Assembly (NCBI GenBank): GCA_022823725.1
Contig: JAJEHL010000031.1
Coordinates: forward strand, 1 to 64,000
Source: Candidatus Latescibacterota bacterium
GTDB taxonomy: Bacteria > Latescibacterota > UBA2968
Direction of reading: 5' to 3'
DNA: 64,000 bases
The notes beneath the pieces were generated by a model that saw nothing but the letters and a program-made list of their open reading frames with translations, ran no database searches and was not told where the DNA came from. The translations under genes and the position numbers were made by a program. Of this stretch, positions 16,530-25,295 are shown in pieces. Positions within the stretch are counted from its first letter, which is position 1. Every line of letters starts with the position of its first letter.

Positions 16530-17036
16530 CTATGAGATAGCCTGTGTGATCCGAATAGAGCCTTCCAAAAGAATCTCTCTGTGTTCGTCTTTTCTCTCGG
16601 TTTTCCAGTATTCTCGTGCCCTCTCAAACATTGATCCGAGAGTTTCAGACTCTTCAAAATAGCTTATGAGATCCATATTCGCAGCAAACACACGAGAGCA
16701 ATCAACAATCTCAACTTCGTAGAGTTCAGCATCTGCTCTTTTCGAATTGAACCGTCTGGCAACACGCTCATCTGTCCAGAGAAAGAGGCAATCAAATCGA
16801 CTTGGTCTATATGGAAACTCTCTGAGGCGAACCGTCTCCCAAGCGACTTCCAACAGGACACTGCCCGTTGAGGCCGCATCTGGAACCGTCACGGTGAGAG
16901 GATTGGTTTGCACTTCGATTAGGGTTTGGCGTATCAGATGGTCTTGAAAGTTTCCCGGCTTCACAAGGGTCCCAGGGGAAAGCCCGGACTTCGCTGACCA
17001 AAATAGTAGAGATCCTCGACCAATATCAAGAGCCAT
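16530..17036 (-). CDS. DUF2441-like protein of unknown function
   Basis: The start is set at 17036, after GGAGGATCC at suitable spacing; the frame is open to 17111. The 168-aa product contains FPYRPSRFDCLFLW, then RRFNSKRADAELYEVEIVD. This resembles the DUF2441 pattern in which a query domain resembles ADP-ribosyltransferase-like folds, but the match is by eye and weak. After the TAG stop at 16530 the same frame stays open for 16 more sense codons (KNQADFIANYIDAITP) before a second stop. The stop may therefore be recent, or the tail may be a coincidence. It has no membrane segment. Confidence 0.45.
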   Translation of the reverse strand: MALDIGRGSLLFWSAKSGLSPGTLVKPGNFQDHLIRQTLIEVQTNPLTVTVPDAASTGSVLLEVAWETVRLREFPYRPSRFDCLFLWTDERVARRFNSKRADAELYEVEIVDCSRVFAANMDLISYFEESETLGSMFERAREYWKTERKDEHREILLEGSIRITQAIS

Positions 17037-17137
17037 TGTGTTGGATCCTCCCTTTGGCCACTTCTTTCGAGAGTGATATATAAGATTGAAAATAAATACT
17101 TTATAAAGCACACTGCTTGATTCTAAATTGAAACCGC

Positions 17138-17596
17138 TTACAGTCTCTTTTCAAAAAAAATCACATCAAATCCAGATATCTTCTGTCGTTCAATTTCACA
17201 ATATCCATTTTTTTCATATAGTTTGCGAGCAGCAATCTGCTGCACTGTTGTATCCAGGCAGAGTATTTTATACCCCAGATCATCTGCTCTCATCTCAAGT
17301 CTGTTCAGAATCGTCTGACCAAATCCTCGTCTTTGAAAATCAGGGTGAACGCGCATCCTTTTAATCTCTGCCTTCTCATCTGAAATTCGTTGCAAGGCAC
17401 CTATTGCAACCAATTTTTCTTCGCAGAATCCTGCCAAAAATTCGCCTTTATCAGATAGATATGTCTCTTCAATCGTATGAAGGTCATTGTCTTGTGCACC
17501 GCTGCCAGCATTCGCGCCAACCTGATCCAGTGCTAAGTTGTGTAGATTCCAAACTTCATTGTGGTCAGAAGCCCGATAACGACGAATTTTCAACAT
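17138..17596 (-). CDS. GNAT N-acetyltransferase
   Basis: This 152-aa single-domain acetyltransferase has MRVHPDFQRRGFGQTILNRL containing the acetyl-CoA pyrophosphate-binding signature RRGFG (about residues 85-95), followed by the helix and final strand CLDTTVQQIAARKLYEKNGY. This is the classic Acetyltransf_1 arrangement. The acceptor is unknown. It lies about 20 bases after the alpha/beta hydrolase stop on the same strand and may be the last gene of that cluster. Confidence 0.9.
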   Translation of the reverse strand: MLKIRRYRASDHNEVWNLHNLALDQVGANAGSGAQDNDLHTIEETYLSDKGEFLAGFCEEKLVAIGALQRISDEKAEIKRMRVHPDFQRRGFGQTILNRLEMRADDLGYKILCLDTTVQQIAARKLYEKNGYCEIERQKISGFDVIFFEKRL

Positions 17597-17617
17597 AAAT
17601 ATCTCCTTGAGTGTGTG

Positions 17618-18640
17618 CTATCGTTGGGTTTGTGGACGGCTCTTCAGCCACCAGCGCATGGTATTACTGACCATATCCGCTGCGTCTCGTTGAACCCAAT
17701 GGCCGCTGCTGGGGATGGTGACGAGTGTGTAGTCTTTGTTGATCCAATTCCACGTGTCGCGTAACCCGTCTTTGTCAACAGCCTTGTCTTTCAACCCGTG
17801 GAATTGCAATACGGGCATGGTGAGATTGGGCATCTCCAGGCTCTGGCCAGCCCCCGCAGTTAGACCGCTATAGGCCGCCCGGTAGTAGTCGAGCATGCCC
17901 TTGACCGAGGATTGGGAGAACGCATTGATGTAGCGCTGCCGCACTTCGTCTGAGGCATTACCTGCCGAAATACGTGTAAGCACCTCGGGCGAGAACCGTT
18001 TTTCGTATCCAGGCGTTTGAAAGTCGGTAATGTATTGCGTATTCCTCTTTTGCTCTGCCGTCGCGTTACGCAGCACGGTGCCGTAGCCCTTCGGGTGAGT
18101 CAGATTGCAGATCACCAGCTTGTTGACGAGTTGCGGATAGTGCATGGCGAACCGCCACGAAATGGCGCCACCCCAATCGTGACCAACGAGGGTGACCGAG
18201 TTGACCTCCAGATCCTTGATCACAGCTTCGACATCCGACATGAGATGGGACATGGTGTAGTATTCCACGCCTTCGGGCTTGCCGCTCTTGTTGTAGGCGC
18301 GTGTGTCCATAGCGACGGTCTTATAGTTGTCGGAAAGAGCGGCTATCTGTTCTCGCCAGGTATACCAAAAATCGGGAAAGCCATGGACAAAGAGAATAAC
18401 GGGGCCTTCGCCCAAGGTGACGTAGTGGAGTGCCACCCCGTCGTTATCCGTCTCATGGTGCTCAACGCGGTCGAATACATCCGCCTTGACGTTAGCTATC
18501 GGGGATTTGACGGCACCCTTTAGGCGTTCCTGCTGCGCCTGCCCCTGGGCGAAGAAAATGCAGGAGCAAAAGGCAGTGACCACCAGTATTGAGCGTGTCA
18601 TGCGTTGTTTGGTTCGTTGCGACGGTTTCATGGCGTTCAT
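17618..18640 (-). CDS. Secreted alpha/beta hydrolase, epoxide hydrolase-like
   Basis: Taking the ATG at 18640 gives 340 aa, starting after the upstream sulfatase stop and placing a signal peptide (MTRSILVVTAFCSCIFFAQG) near the N-terminus. The oxyanion motif HGFPD, the nucleophile elbow GHDWGG with an Asp nucleophile, an acid near LKDKAVD and the base in SSGHWVQ are all in order. Asp as nucleophile and HGFPD point to epoxide hydrolases or haloalkane dehalogenases rather than esterases. The protein probably acts in the periplasm. It is the downstream end of a long minus-strand cluster with sulfatase, PLP decarboxylase and PhyH genes. Confidence 0.8.
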   Translation of the reverse strand: MNAMKPSQRTKQRMTRSILVVTAFCSCIFFAQGQAQQERLKGAVKSPIANVKADVFDRVEHHETDNDGVALHYVTLGEGPVILFVHGFPDFWYTWREQIAALSDNYKTVAMDTRAYNKSGKPEGVEYYTMSHLMSDVEAVIKDLEVNSVTLVGHDWGGAISWRFAMHYPQLVNKLVICNLTHPKGYGTVLRNATAEQKRNTQYITDFQTPGYEKRFSPEVLTRISAGNASDEVRQRYINAFSQSSVKGMLDYYRAAYSGLTAGAGQSLEMPNLTMPVLQFHGLKDKAVDKDGLRDTWNWINKDYTLVTIPSSGHWVQRDAADMVSNTMRWWLKSRPQTQR

Positions 18641-18660
18641 CGTTCCAATGGTTTGGGGGA

Positions 18661-19863
18661 TCAGGCTTTTGATGTTTGTTGGGCTTCGCACGCTTGTTTC
18701 CAGACATGATGTTCTGTCATCATCTCCTCAACTTTTTCAGGGGCAGTGGCGCGCAGATCGCGTTGTTCTTCGGGATCGGTGCTCAGGTCGAACAGGCCGT
18801 CTGGCTTGCCGTTTGTGGCGTGGAGTTTTAGATTGCCCTCGCGGATCGCGTCCTCTGTTCTATACGTCCAGTGCAGCGTGCGGTCCAGGGGCTGCTCTTT
18901 GCCTTCGAAAAGAGGCCAGGCATTTTGGGCATCGATGACGCGATCGTCGGGCACAGGTGCACCGGCGAGCGCGGCGAATGTCGCGTAGAGGTCATAGTGT
19001 ACCCAGGGGGTGTTGGTTTTTGTATTTGGAGCGATTTTTCCGGGCCAGACCGCGTTGCAGATGACCTTGAGCGAACGCTCCCAAAGGGTTCGGCCATAAC
19101 CATTGGTTCGGCTGCCTCCCTGGTCGCTCAGGAAGACGATGAGCGTATTTTCCGCAATACCGGCATGGTGTACCGCATCCAGCACGCGCCCCACGCACAG
19201 GTCCAGGTATTCGACCATATACTGGTAGTTTATCAATGGATCATCGCTGTGATAGTATCCGGGTGGGGCCTGGTAGGGGCCGTGTGGGGCATAAAAGGCG
19301 AGATTCAGGTAGAAGGGGTCTGGCTCTTGGGATTGGCGGTTGATAAATTTGATGGCTTCATCCGTAAACAGGGTATCGAAGTAACCCTCGTGCGCTATGG
19401 GTTCCAGACCGCGAAAAAAGTGGCTTTTCATGTCGCGGTTGTAAAGGTGGGTGTAGTAGTCGGCATGGCCGGCGTTGCTGCCGTAAAATTCGTGAAAGCC
19501 GTGGTGTAGGGGGTTGAATGTTGCAGCATATCCCAGATTCCATTTTCCAAACAGCCCTGTTGTGTATCCGGCATTGTGCAAAAGCCTGGCTATAGAGACT
19601 TCCTGGAGCGAGAGTCCGGATTCTGGATCATCTGGACGTGTCTGTGAGTTGATGCCAACCCGATACGGATGCCTGCCCGTGTTCCAGGCGCAACGCGCTG
19701 GTGAACACAGCGGGGTTGCGATCAGGCAATTGTCGAATACGACACCTTCGCTCGCCATTGTGTTCAATCTGGGCGTTTCGAATATCCCTTCGCCATAATA
19801 ATCAACGGCTTCGCGACCGAGGTTGTCGGCGACCATGAAGATGATATTGGGATGATTTTTCAT
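18661..19863 (-). CDS. Type I sulfatase (formylglycine, Cys-type), no signal peptide
   Basis: This 400-aa sulfatase begins at once with PNIIFMVADN, leaving no room for a signal peptide, so it is probably cytoplasmic. The formylglycine motif is C53-S-P-A-R57 followed by TGR. FGKWNLG and FYAPHGPY supply the conserved lysine and histidines. The second metal-binding segment reads LSDQGG rather than SDHG/SDNG, a slight variation. It is shorter than many family members. It lies between a PLP decarboxylase and an alpha/beta hydrolase. No maturation enzyme is in the window. The substrate is unknown. Confidence 0.9.
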   Translation of the reverse strand: MKNHPNIIFMVADNLGREAVDYYGEGIFETPRLNTMASEGVVFDNCLIATPLCSPARCAWNTGRHPYRVGINSQTRPDDPESGLSLQEVSIARLLHNAGYTTGLFGKWNLGYAATFNPLHHGFHEFYGSNAGHADYYTHLYNRDMKSHFFRGLEPIAHEGYFDTLFTDEAIKFINRQSQEPDPFYLNLAFYAPHGPYQAPPGYYHSDDPLINYQYMVEYLDLCVGRVLDAVHHAGIAENTLIVFLSDQGGSRTNGYGRTLWERSLKVICNAVWPGKIAPNTKTNTPWVHYDLYATFAALAGAPVPDDRVIDAQNAWPLFEGKEQPLDRTLHWTYRTEDAIREGNLKLHATNGKPDGLFDLSTDPEEQRDLRATAPEKVEEMMTEHHVWKQACEAQQTSKA

Positions 19864-19905
19864 TGGAATTTCTCTTGATATTTTGTGTGGGGTTCAGAGG
19901 CAATA

Positions 19906-21327
19906 TCAGTTCTGGGGATCAGTGTGGCTCGCCTGGGCCAGTTCGCGCAGTACATCGACCGCGAAGAGGACGTCCTCCCTCCGACAGTCGAACTGCCCGA
20001 CCTGGAAGCGAATGACGAACTGTCCTTCATGGATCGTCTGCGTCAGGTAGATTCGGCCGTCATCGTTGACCGTGCGGAGCAGGCGTTCAGTGGCGTCGTC
20101 GGCGTTCTCACCGTCGGGAGCGTACTGGAACGTGAAGAGCGAAAGGTGGCAGTCCGTTGTCAGGCGAAATTCGTCCAGCGATGCGATCGCGGCGGCGGCC
20201 TCTTCAGCCCAGGCAATATGGTTCCGGATGCGCTGTCGGAGGTCTTCGAGACCGTGGGCACGGAGCAGGAACCAGAGCTTTAGGGCGCGGAATCGGCGCC
20301 CCAGGGGGATCGTCCACTCGCTGTAATTGGTGATCTCGGTTTGACCGAGGGTCTGGAGGTAATCCGGACGGATGCCGAGGGTGCGAACCTGTGGTTCCGG
20401 GTCCGCGAGAAACTGGATCGAACAGTCGAATTGTGCACCGAGCCACTTGTGGGGATTGAAGGCGATGCTGTCGACTTCCTCGACCCCCGCCCACAACTCG
20501 CGTAGCTCGGGACAAATCATCGCAGAACCGGCCCACGCGGCGTCGATGTGGACATAGAGATCGTGCTCGCGTGCCACTTCGATGGTCTGGTGTACATGGT
20601 CGGATGCGCCAATCGACGTACCTCCAACACAGAGGACGATACCGGCCGGGAGGAAACCCGCGGCACGATCGGCGTTGATTGCCCGGCGGAGCGCTTCCGG
20701 GTCGAGTGCCCAGGAATCATCGGTGGGGACTTTGACCAGATTTCGTTGGCCGATACCGGAGATGCGAATCGCCTTGTCAACCGACGAGTGGGTCTCCGGC
20801 GACGCGTAGATCCGGAGTTGTTTCTCTCCCGCTATTCCAGAATCGATGCCTCGCCAGCCAAGTGCGCGCTCGCGCATCGTCAGTACGGCGCAGACATTTG
20901 CCGATGTTGCCGTATCCTGGATAACCCCCTGGAATCCTTCTGGTAGCCCGAGTGCCTGGCGCATCCAATCGACCATCCGGGTCTCGATTTCCGTAGCTGC
21001 GGGTGAGGTCTGCCAGAGCATGCACTGGGCCGCCATGACCGCCGTTAAATTCTCGGCGATCATCGAAATCGGCGCAGCATTGGCGCTGAAGTACGCAAAA
21101 AAGCGCCGGTGTTGCCAATGCGTCATGCCGTCGGGCACGATGCGCTCGAAGTCGGCGAAGATCGTCTCCATGCCTACCGGCTCTTCCGGTGGCGATAGAG
21201 GCAGCATCGCTGCGATCTCGCCCGGTGCGGTCTGCGCCCGAACAGGTCGGTCTTCGAGCGTGGCCAGGTATTCGGCGCCCCACCGTGCGGCTCGTTCAGC
21301 CCATTGAAAGTAGTCTTCTCGTTTCAA
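19906..21327 (-). CDS. PLP-dependent amino acid decarboxylase (group II, aromatic-amino-acid-decarboxylase type)
   Basis: This 473-aa protein is the full length for group II decarboxylases. The PLP lysine is K294 in FNPHKWLGA, the ring-stacking histidine is H180 in ETHSS, and the aspartate that pairs with the pyridine nitrogen is D262 in HIDAAWAG. The N-terminal FFAYFSANAAPISM segment matches the swapped three-helix region of aromatic-L-amino-acid decarboxylases. It converts an amino acid to an amine and CO2 in the cytoplasm; whether the substrate is Tyr, Trp, Phe or cysteate cannot be read. In this sulfur-rich cluster a sulfur amino acid is possible but unsupported. Confidence 0.9.
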   Translation of the reverse strand: MKREDYFQWAERAARWGAEYLATLEDRPVRAQTAPGEIAAMLPLSPPEEPVGMETIFADFERIVPDGMTHWQHRRFFAYFSANAAPISMIAENLTAVMAAQCMLWQTSPAATEIETRMVDWMRQALGLPEGFQGVIQDTATSANVCAVLTMRERALGWRGIDSGIAGEKQLRIYASPETHSSVDKAIRISGIGQRNLVKVPTDDSWALDPEALRRAINADRAAGFLPAGIVLCVGGTSIGASDHVHQTIEVAREHDLYVHIDAAWAGSAMICPELRELWAGVEEVDSIAFNPHKWLGAQFDCSIQFLADPEPQVRTLGIRPDYLQTLGQTEITNYSEWTIPLGRRFRALKLWFLLRAHGLEDLRQRIRNHIAWAEEAAAAIASLDEFRLTTDCHLSLFTFQYAPDGENADDATERLLRTVNDDGRIYLTQTIHEGQFVIRFQVGQFDCRREDVLFAVDVLRELAQASHTDPQN

Positions 21328-21360
21328 TGCATTGTGTCCAGTTTTTAGAGATTTAGTTCT

Positions 21361-22347
21361 TCAAAGGTAGTCACTGACGTCCATTTCCGGATACGCGTTT
21401 TTTATCAGTTCAACGGAGGTGGGGGTGTACATTGCATCACCGGGTTTTGGCCAGCCGAAGAGACTGCGAACCCTCGATGTCGTTTTTCCCAAAAAGGGTT
21501 TCAAGCGCCGAATCGCCTCACCTTCCCTTTTTCCGGTCGATGTCCATGCCATGGTGTCTCGGCGTCCTATCGAAAAGAAAATGACCGCACGCTGTTTGTC
21601 CTTGTCTGCAAAAGGTTGTGCTGCGTGTGGCGTGTGTCCACTGTAGAAGAGAACGCTGCCAGCTTTTCCGGTGATTGAGACGGGTTCCTGCGCGTGAAGA
21701 ATTTTGCGGATATCGGCAAAGCGGTAAGCGTGAGGCACCTTGCGGATGTCGCCAAAGCCCAGGCCATCGTCCTCAATCACACGCAAGATATCGCCCATTT
21801 TGTCGTGTACTCCTGGGACCAACCGAACAGGCGCGCAATCTTTGTCAATATCGTCCAGAAAGACCCAGGCCTGAATATGGCCATACCGCTGCCAATCTGG
21901 GTGGGGGGGAATAAAGGGTTTGGCCCAATCCAGGTGAAATTCGATTTCTGGCTTCGTTGGCGCTTTTCTATCTATTCTGCCGTTTCGGACATAGACGTAA
22001 CCGTGATGGTAGTGTATATCAGGCGTATCCAGAAGCTGTTCCAGAGCATCCAGAAAAGGATCGTGTTCCAGGACCTGGTCAACGATCTCTACTCCTGTTG
22101 GAATGTCACAGAATTCCGCTCGGGGGCCAGCAAAACCGAGACCTGCTCCGGGTAGGCGCAGCGTATTCTCAAGGTCGGGATTGGCGTTCAATTCGGTCTT
22201 GAACTCCGCAAAAGACTTTCCACCGTAAGCGTTTTGTTCCGCAGCCTCAAGTACCGCTGACAATTGGCTGGTCGAGAACAGATCCGGGACTGTGACGTAA
22301 CCCTCTTGTAAGTAAAATTCATACTGCTCTTGTGTCAGCATTTTCAT
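21361..22347 (-). CDS. Phytanoyl-CoA dioxygenase (PhyH) family Fe/2OG oxygenase
   Basis: This 328-aa protein has the PhyH layout: an N-terminal EQYEFYLQEGYVTVPDLFS, the iron-binding H138-x-D140 in EFHLDWA, a distal histidine in GHTPHAAQPF and a 2-oxoglutarate-binding basic residue in KQRAVIFF. It should hydroxylate a carbon using O2 and 2-oxoglutarate in the cytoplasm. It lies 18 bases downstream of a sulfatase gene and 33 bases upstream of a decarboxylase gene on the same strand, so co-transcription is likely. The long insert around SITGKAGSV is as expected. The substrate is unknown. Confidence 0.9.
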   Translation of the reverse strand: MKMLTQEQYEFYLQEGYVTVPDLFSTSQLSAVLEAAEQNAYGGKSFAEFKTELNANPDLENTLRLPGAGLGFAGPRAEFCDIPTGVEIVDQVLEHDPFLDALEQLLDTPDIHYHHGYVYVRNGRIDRKAPTKPEIEFHLDWAKPFIPPHPDWQRYGHIQAWVFLDDIDKDCAPVRLVPGVHDKMGDILRVIEDDGLGFGDIRKVPHAYRFADIRKILHAQEPVSITGKAGSVLFYSGHTPHAAQPFADKDKQRAVIFFSIGRRDTMAWTSTGKREGEAIRRLKPFLGKTTSRVRSLFGWPKPGDAMYTPTSVELIKNAYPEMDVSDYL

Positions 22348-22365
22348 TTTCCTTTAACAAATCGC

Positions 22366-23934
22366 CTAAATTTCATCGTCGTCCAGAGCGCGCTGTCCTT
22401 CAAACGGTCCCCAGTGAATACGCCCTCTGGTTCTTCTATCGCTCTTGTAAATCTCTGGGTCATAATTCGGGTTTTCCTTGGGGAATCGCGCTCCGACCTG
22501 TTCGAGATAGCGCATCATCTCATCGTAGAGTTTCTGATGTGTTTCTGGATTTTGCTTTGCGATATTGGTAACCTCGCCAATGTCGCCAGAAAGGTCGAAG
22601 AGCATTGGAATATCCGGTCGTTCGTAAAAATGAATCACCTTGGACGAACCAGAAATAATGACCGAATGCGGTACAGAGTTCCGATAATGAGGATAATGAA
22701 AATAGAGATAGCGATTCAGAAAGGCCTCGTCTGGTTCTTTTCCTGCCATGTAATCCGCGAGGCTGACACCGTCAATATTCTGCAATTTTTTCGAGTCGCC
22801 ACCAGCCCAATCAACGAAGGTGGGTAAGAAATCATAGTTGATCACATTGCCGGTAAAAGCTGAATCAGGTTTGATCCCGGGACCTTTGACAATCATAGGC
22901 ACCCGGATGCCTCCATCCCACAACCACCACTTTGTTGCGTGTAATGGTTGCTTGTAGTCGGGTATGATTTCGACTTCTTCGTGCCGGTAGCCATTGTCAC
23001 CCACTACGATGACATAGGTGTTATCCGCAATTCCCAGTTCCTCTAACTTGTCGAGCACCGCGCCAATCCGACCATCCAGATCCTCACCCATCCCTAACCA
23101 GATTGCGGGATCATCCCCCCGGTTGACTGTGTCGGGATGTTTATTGTTTTTCTTGTACCACTCCTGCACCAGTGGGTGATTCACATACTTTTCACGCGTT
23201 TTATCCAGGCATTCATAACCCGCATGCATGGCATAATGAGAGATCTGAAGGTAAAAAGGATTGCTCTTTTCTACCTGTTCTTCCATGAAGCCAATTGCCT
23301 TTTCGGTAATGCTGAACATCAACTTGGGATCGGCCATATCTTTGGGTAGTCGTCTGGGCGTCCGCTCGCCTCTCTCCAATCCGTACTTTAGCGTATTGCC
23401 AGGATTATTATCGGTAGCACCATCGTGTAATACATAGCCCGCCTTTGCAGGATCGCCTCTCATGTGCCATTTGCCAATGTGGGCGCTGACATAACCCAGT
23501 GGCTTGAGCGCCTTGGGAATGGTGACTGCGTCTTCGTCGAGTTCTCGGTCGGACACGTTCGCAACAAGCGGAAAATTTTGATATTCCCTGTTCGTGTCAA
23601 AGTAGGGATTTCTCGACCCCATATACACTGTGAAACCACTGTTTGGCGCAGACTGCCCCGTCTGTACGCACACACGGGCAGGTGCACACTGCGGCGATCC
23701 GTAGGCATTGCCAAATTTCATGCCCTCATTTGCCAGTTTTTGGATGTTCGGCATTTGCAAGACCGGCATGAGGGAGTTCTCCATGGTGTCATCCATGGCA
23801 ACCGGTGATCCGTTCCAGGCCCAGTCGTCTATATAAAACATGACAATGTTGGGCCTTGCTTGTGCGCGTGGACTGCTCGAGGTGGGGGATCCGGAGATCA
23901 TCGATAAGAAGGAGAGGTTCTTAAAAAATTTCAT
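22366..23934 (-). CDS. Type I sulfatase, large, possibly exported
   Basis: This 522-aa sulfatase opens with a modest hydrophobic/serine-rich segment ([17 protein letters not shown]) that may be a poor signal peptide, then [14 protein letters not shown] with the first metal-binding Asp pair. The formylglycine motif is C83-A-P-A-R87 followed by VCVQTG. HIGKWHM and the VVGDNG motif supply further active-site residues. The C-terminus [17 protein letters not shown] is acidic and unusual in length. It is followed on the same strand by a PhyH gene 18 bases away. It resembles the sulfatases of polysaccharide-utilisation regions. Confidence 0.9.
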   Translation of the reverse strand: MKFFKNLSFLSMISGSPTSSSPRAQARPNIVMFYIDDWAWNGSPVAMDDTMENSLMPVLQMPNIQKLANEGMKFGNAYGSPQCAPARVCVQTGQSAPNSGFTVYMGSRNPYFDTNREYQNFPLVANVSDRELDEDAVTIPKALKPLGYVSAHIGKWHMRGDPAKAGYVLHDGATDNNPGNTLKYGLERGERTPRRLPKDMADPKLMFSITEKAIGFMEEQVEKSNPFYLQISHYAMHAGYECLDKTREKYVNHPLVQEWYKKNNKHPDTVNRGDDPAIWLGMGEDLDGRIGAVLDKLEELGIADNTYVIVVGDNGYRHEEVEIIPDYKQPLHATKWWLWDGGIRVPMIVKGPGIKPDSAFTGNVINYDFLPTFVDWAGGDSKKLQNIDGVSLADYMAGKEPDEAFLNRYLYFHYPHYRNSVPHSVIISGSSKVIHFYERPDIPMLFDLSGDIGEVTNIAKQNPETHQKLYDEMMRYLEQVGARFPKENPNYDPEIYKSDRRTRGRIHWGPFEGQRALDDDEI

Positions 23935-24020
23935 GATTTCTCCTGTTGGACATCAGTTGTTGCTCCTTCAAACAATTTTTCTTTGGCATTATCACAATCC
24001 TCCAATCCTCAAAATAGACA

Positions 24021-25295
24021 TCAACTCGTTTTCAATTCATCGACATTATCCCGCAATTTTTGGAACGCTTCGAGAATGAGGTCCATGTTTTCGCGCGGTC
24101 CGAGAAGAATGCGGTGCGTGAGATCAAGGGCTTCGGTTTCGTGAATGCGCTCGGCTTCGGGACAATAGACTTTGGTGTAGTCGATGGGATCAGCCCGGTA
24201 CAACGGACAGCGGATTGGACAGCCTGTTTCGCCCCATTTGCCGCTGGCAAACATGCTAAATTGATAGAGGGGCTTTGTCGGACCAATGCCACAGGGTACG
24301 CCTTCGGCTTGGAGCGCTTTGCGGAATTGGTCGCGGTGGATGCCTTCAAATTCTTCGGATATAAATTTGAAGTGCCAGCGATAGGGGTTCCAGCGGGTGA
24401 CGCGCTCGTCAATGTCGAGACCAGTAAGCCCGGGAATAGACTCCATTCCTTTGTGGAGATACTTGAGATTTCCCCACCGAATTTCTGCCTGTTCTTCGAG
24501 GCGGGTGAGCGCGATCAGGCCGATGGCCGCTTCAAATTCGCCCAGTCTCAGGGTTGTGGCAGGCCAGGTGAAGTTCAGGCTTTCTTCGCCTCTGTCTCGG
24601 CCTGCGTGATGATACCGAAAGGCTTTTTCGTACAGACTTTCGTCTCTGGTCATCACCACGCCGCCTTCGCCTATGGCGAGCACCTTGCCGGGCATGCAGG
24701 AGAAACCAGCAATGTCGGCGTGAGATCCCACGCCTTTGCCTCTCCATTGCCCGCCGTGCGCATGAGAACAGTCACTGACCAGGCCGATGTTGTGTTTGCG
24801 GCAGATGTCACCTAAAGCATCTGTATCGCAGGGCATGCCGCCCATATCTACGGCAACCACTGCCCGGGTGCGCGGCGTGATGAGGGCTTCTACGCTTTTG
24901 GGATCAATGGTGTAGTTGCGCGGGTCGATGTCGGCAAAGATGGGGATACCATTGCAAATCATGACGCAGGAAGCAGACGCGATATAAGTTGACGCAGGGA
25001 CAATGACTTCACAGCCAGCTTCGACGCCGAGGGCGCGCAAGCAGGTTTCGAGTGCTGTGGTACCTGTGGAGACAGCAAGGGCGTATTTGCTGTTGTGAAA
25101 TTCTGCAAAGGCCTGTTCAAATGCGTAGAGTTTGCTGTCGCCATGGTTGTAATAGTCAAAGCCACTGCGCCCCCATTTGTGACTGCGAAGGACGCCGACA
25201 ACAGCGTTCTCTTCGCGTTCATCGTGAACCGGCCAGGGTTGGCGCAGGTCTCTATTAACCGTTTTTGAACCACCGTTGATTGCGAGTTCAGGCAT
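24021..25295 (-). CDS. DegT/DnrJ/EryC1/StrS-family sugar aminotransferase
   Basis: The ATG at 25295 is chosen because the family N-terminus (PELAINGGSKTVN) begins there and because it overlaps the stop of the upstream gene; the frame is open to 25565 without similarity. The 424-aa protein has the PLP lysine K204 in FSCMPGK, an Asp in VSDCSHAHGG and the STGTTALE phosphate-binding loop. This family makes amino-sugars from keto-sugar nucleotides or, in some cases, dehydrates them. Here it is coupled to a ceramidase-like protein and sulfatases, not to sugar-nucleotide biosynthesis genes, so a different keto substrate is possible. Confidence 0.85.
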   Translation of the reverse strand: MPELAINGGSKTVNRDLRQPWPVHDEREENAVVGVLRSHKWGRSGFDYYNHGDSKLYAFEQAFAEFHNSKYALAVSTGTTALETCLRALGVEAGCEVIVPASTYIASASCVMICNGIPIFADIDPRNYTIDPKSVEALITPRTRAVVAVDMGGMPCDTDALGDICRKHNIGLVSDCSHAHGGQWRGKGVGSHADIAGFSCMPGKVLAIGEGGVVMTRDESLYEKAFRYHHAGRDRGEESLNFTWPATTLRLGEFEAAIGLIALTRLEEQAEIRWGNLKYLHKGMESIPGLTGLDIDERVTRWNPYRWHFKFISEEFEGIHRDQFRKALQAEGVPCGIGPTKPLYQFSMFASGKWGETGCPIRCPLYRADPIDYTKVYCPEAERIHETEALDLTHRILLGPRENMDLILEAFQKLRDNVDELKTS

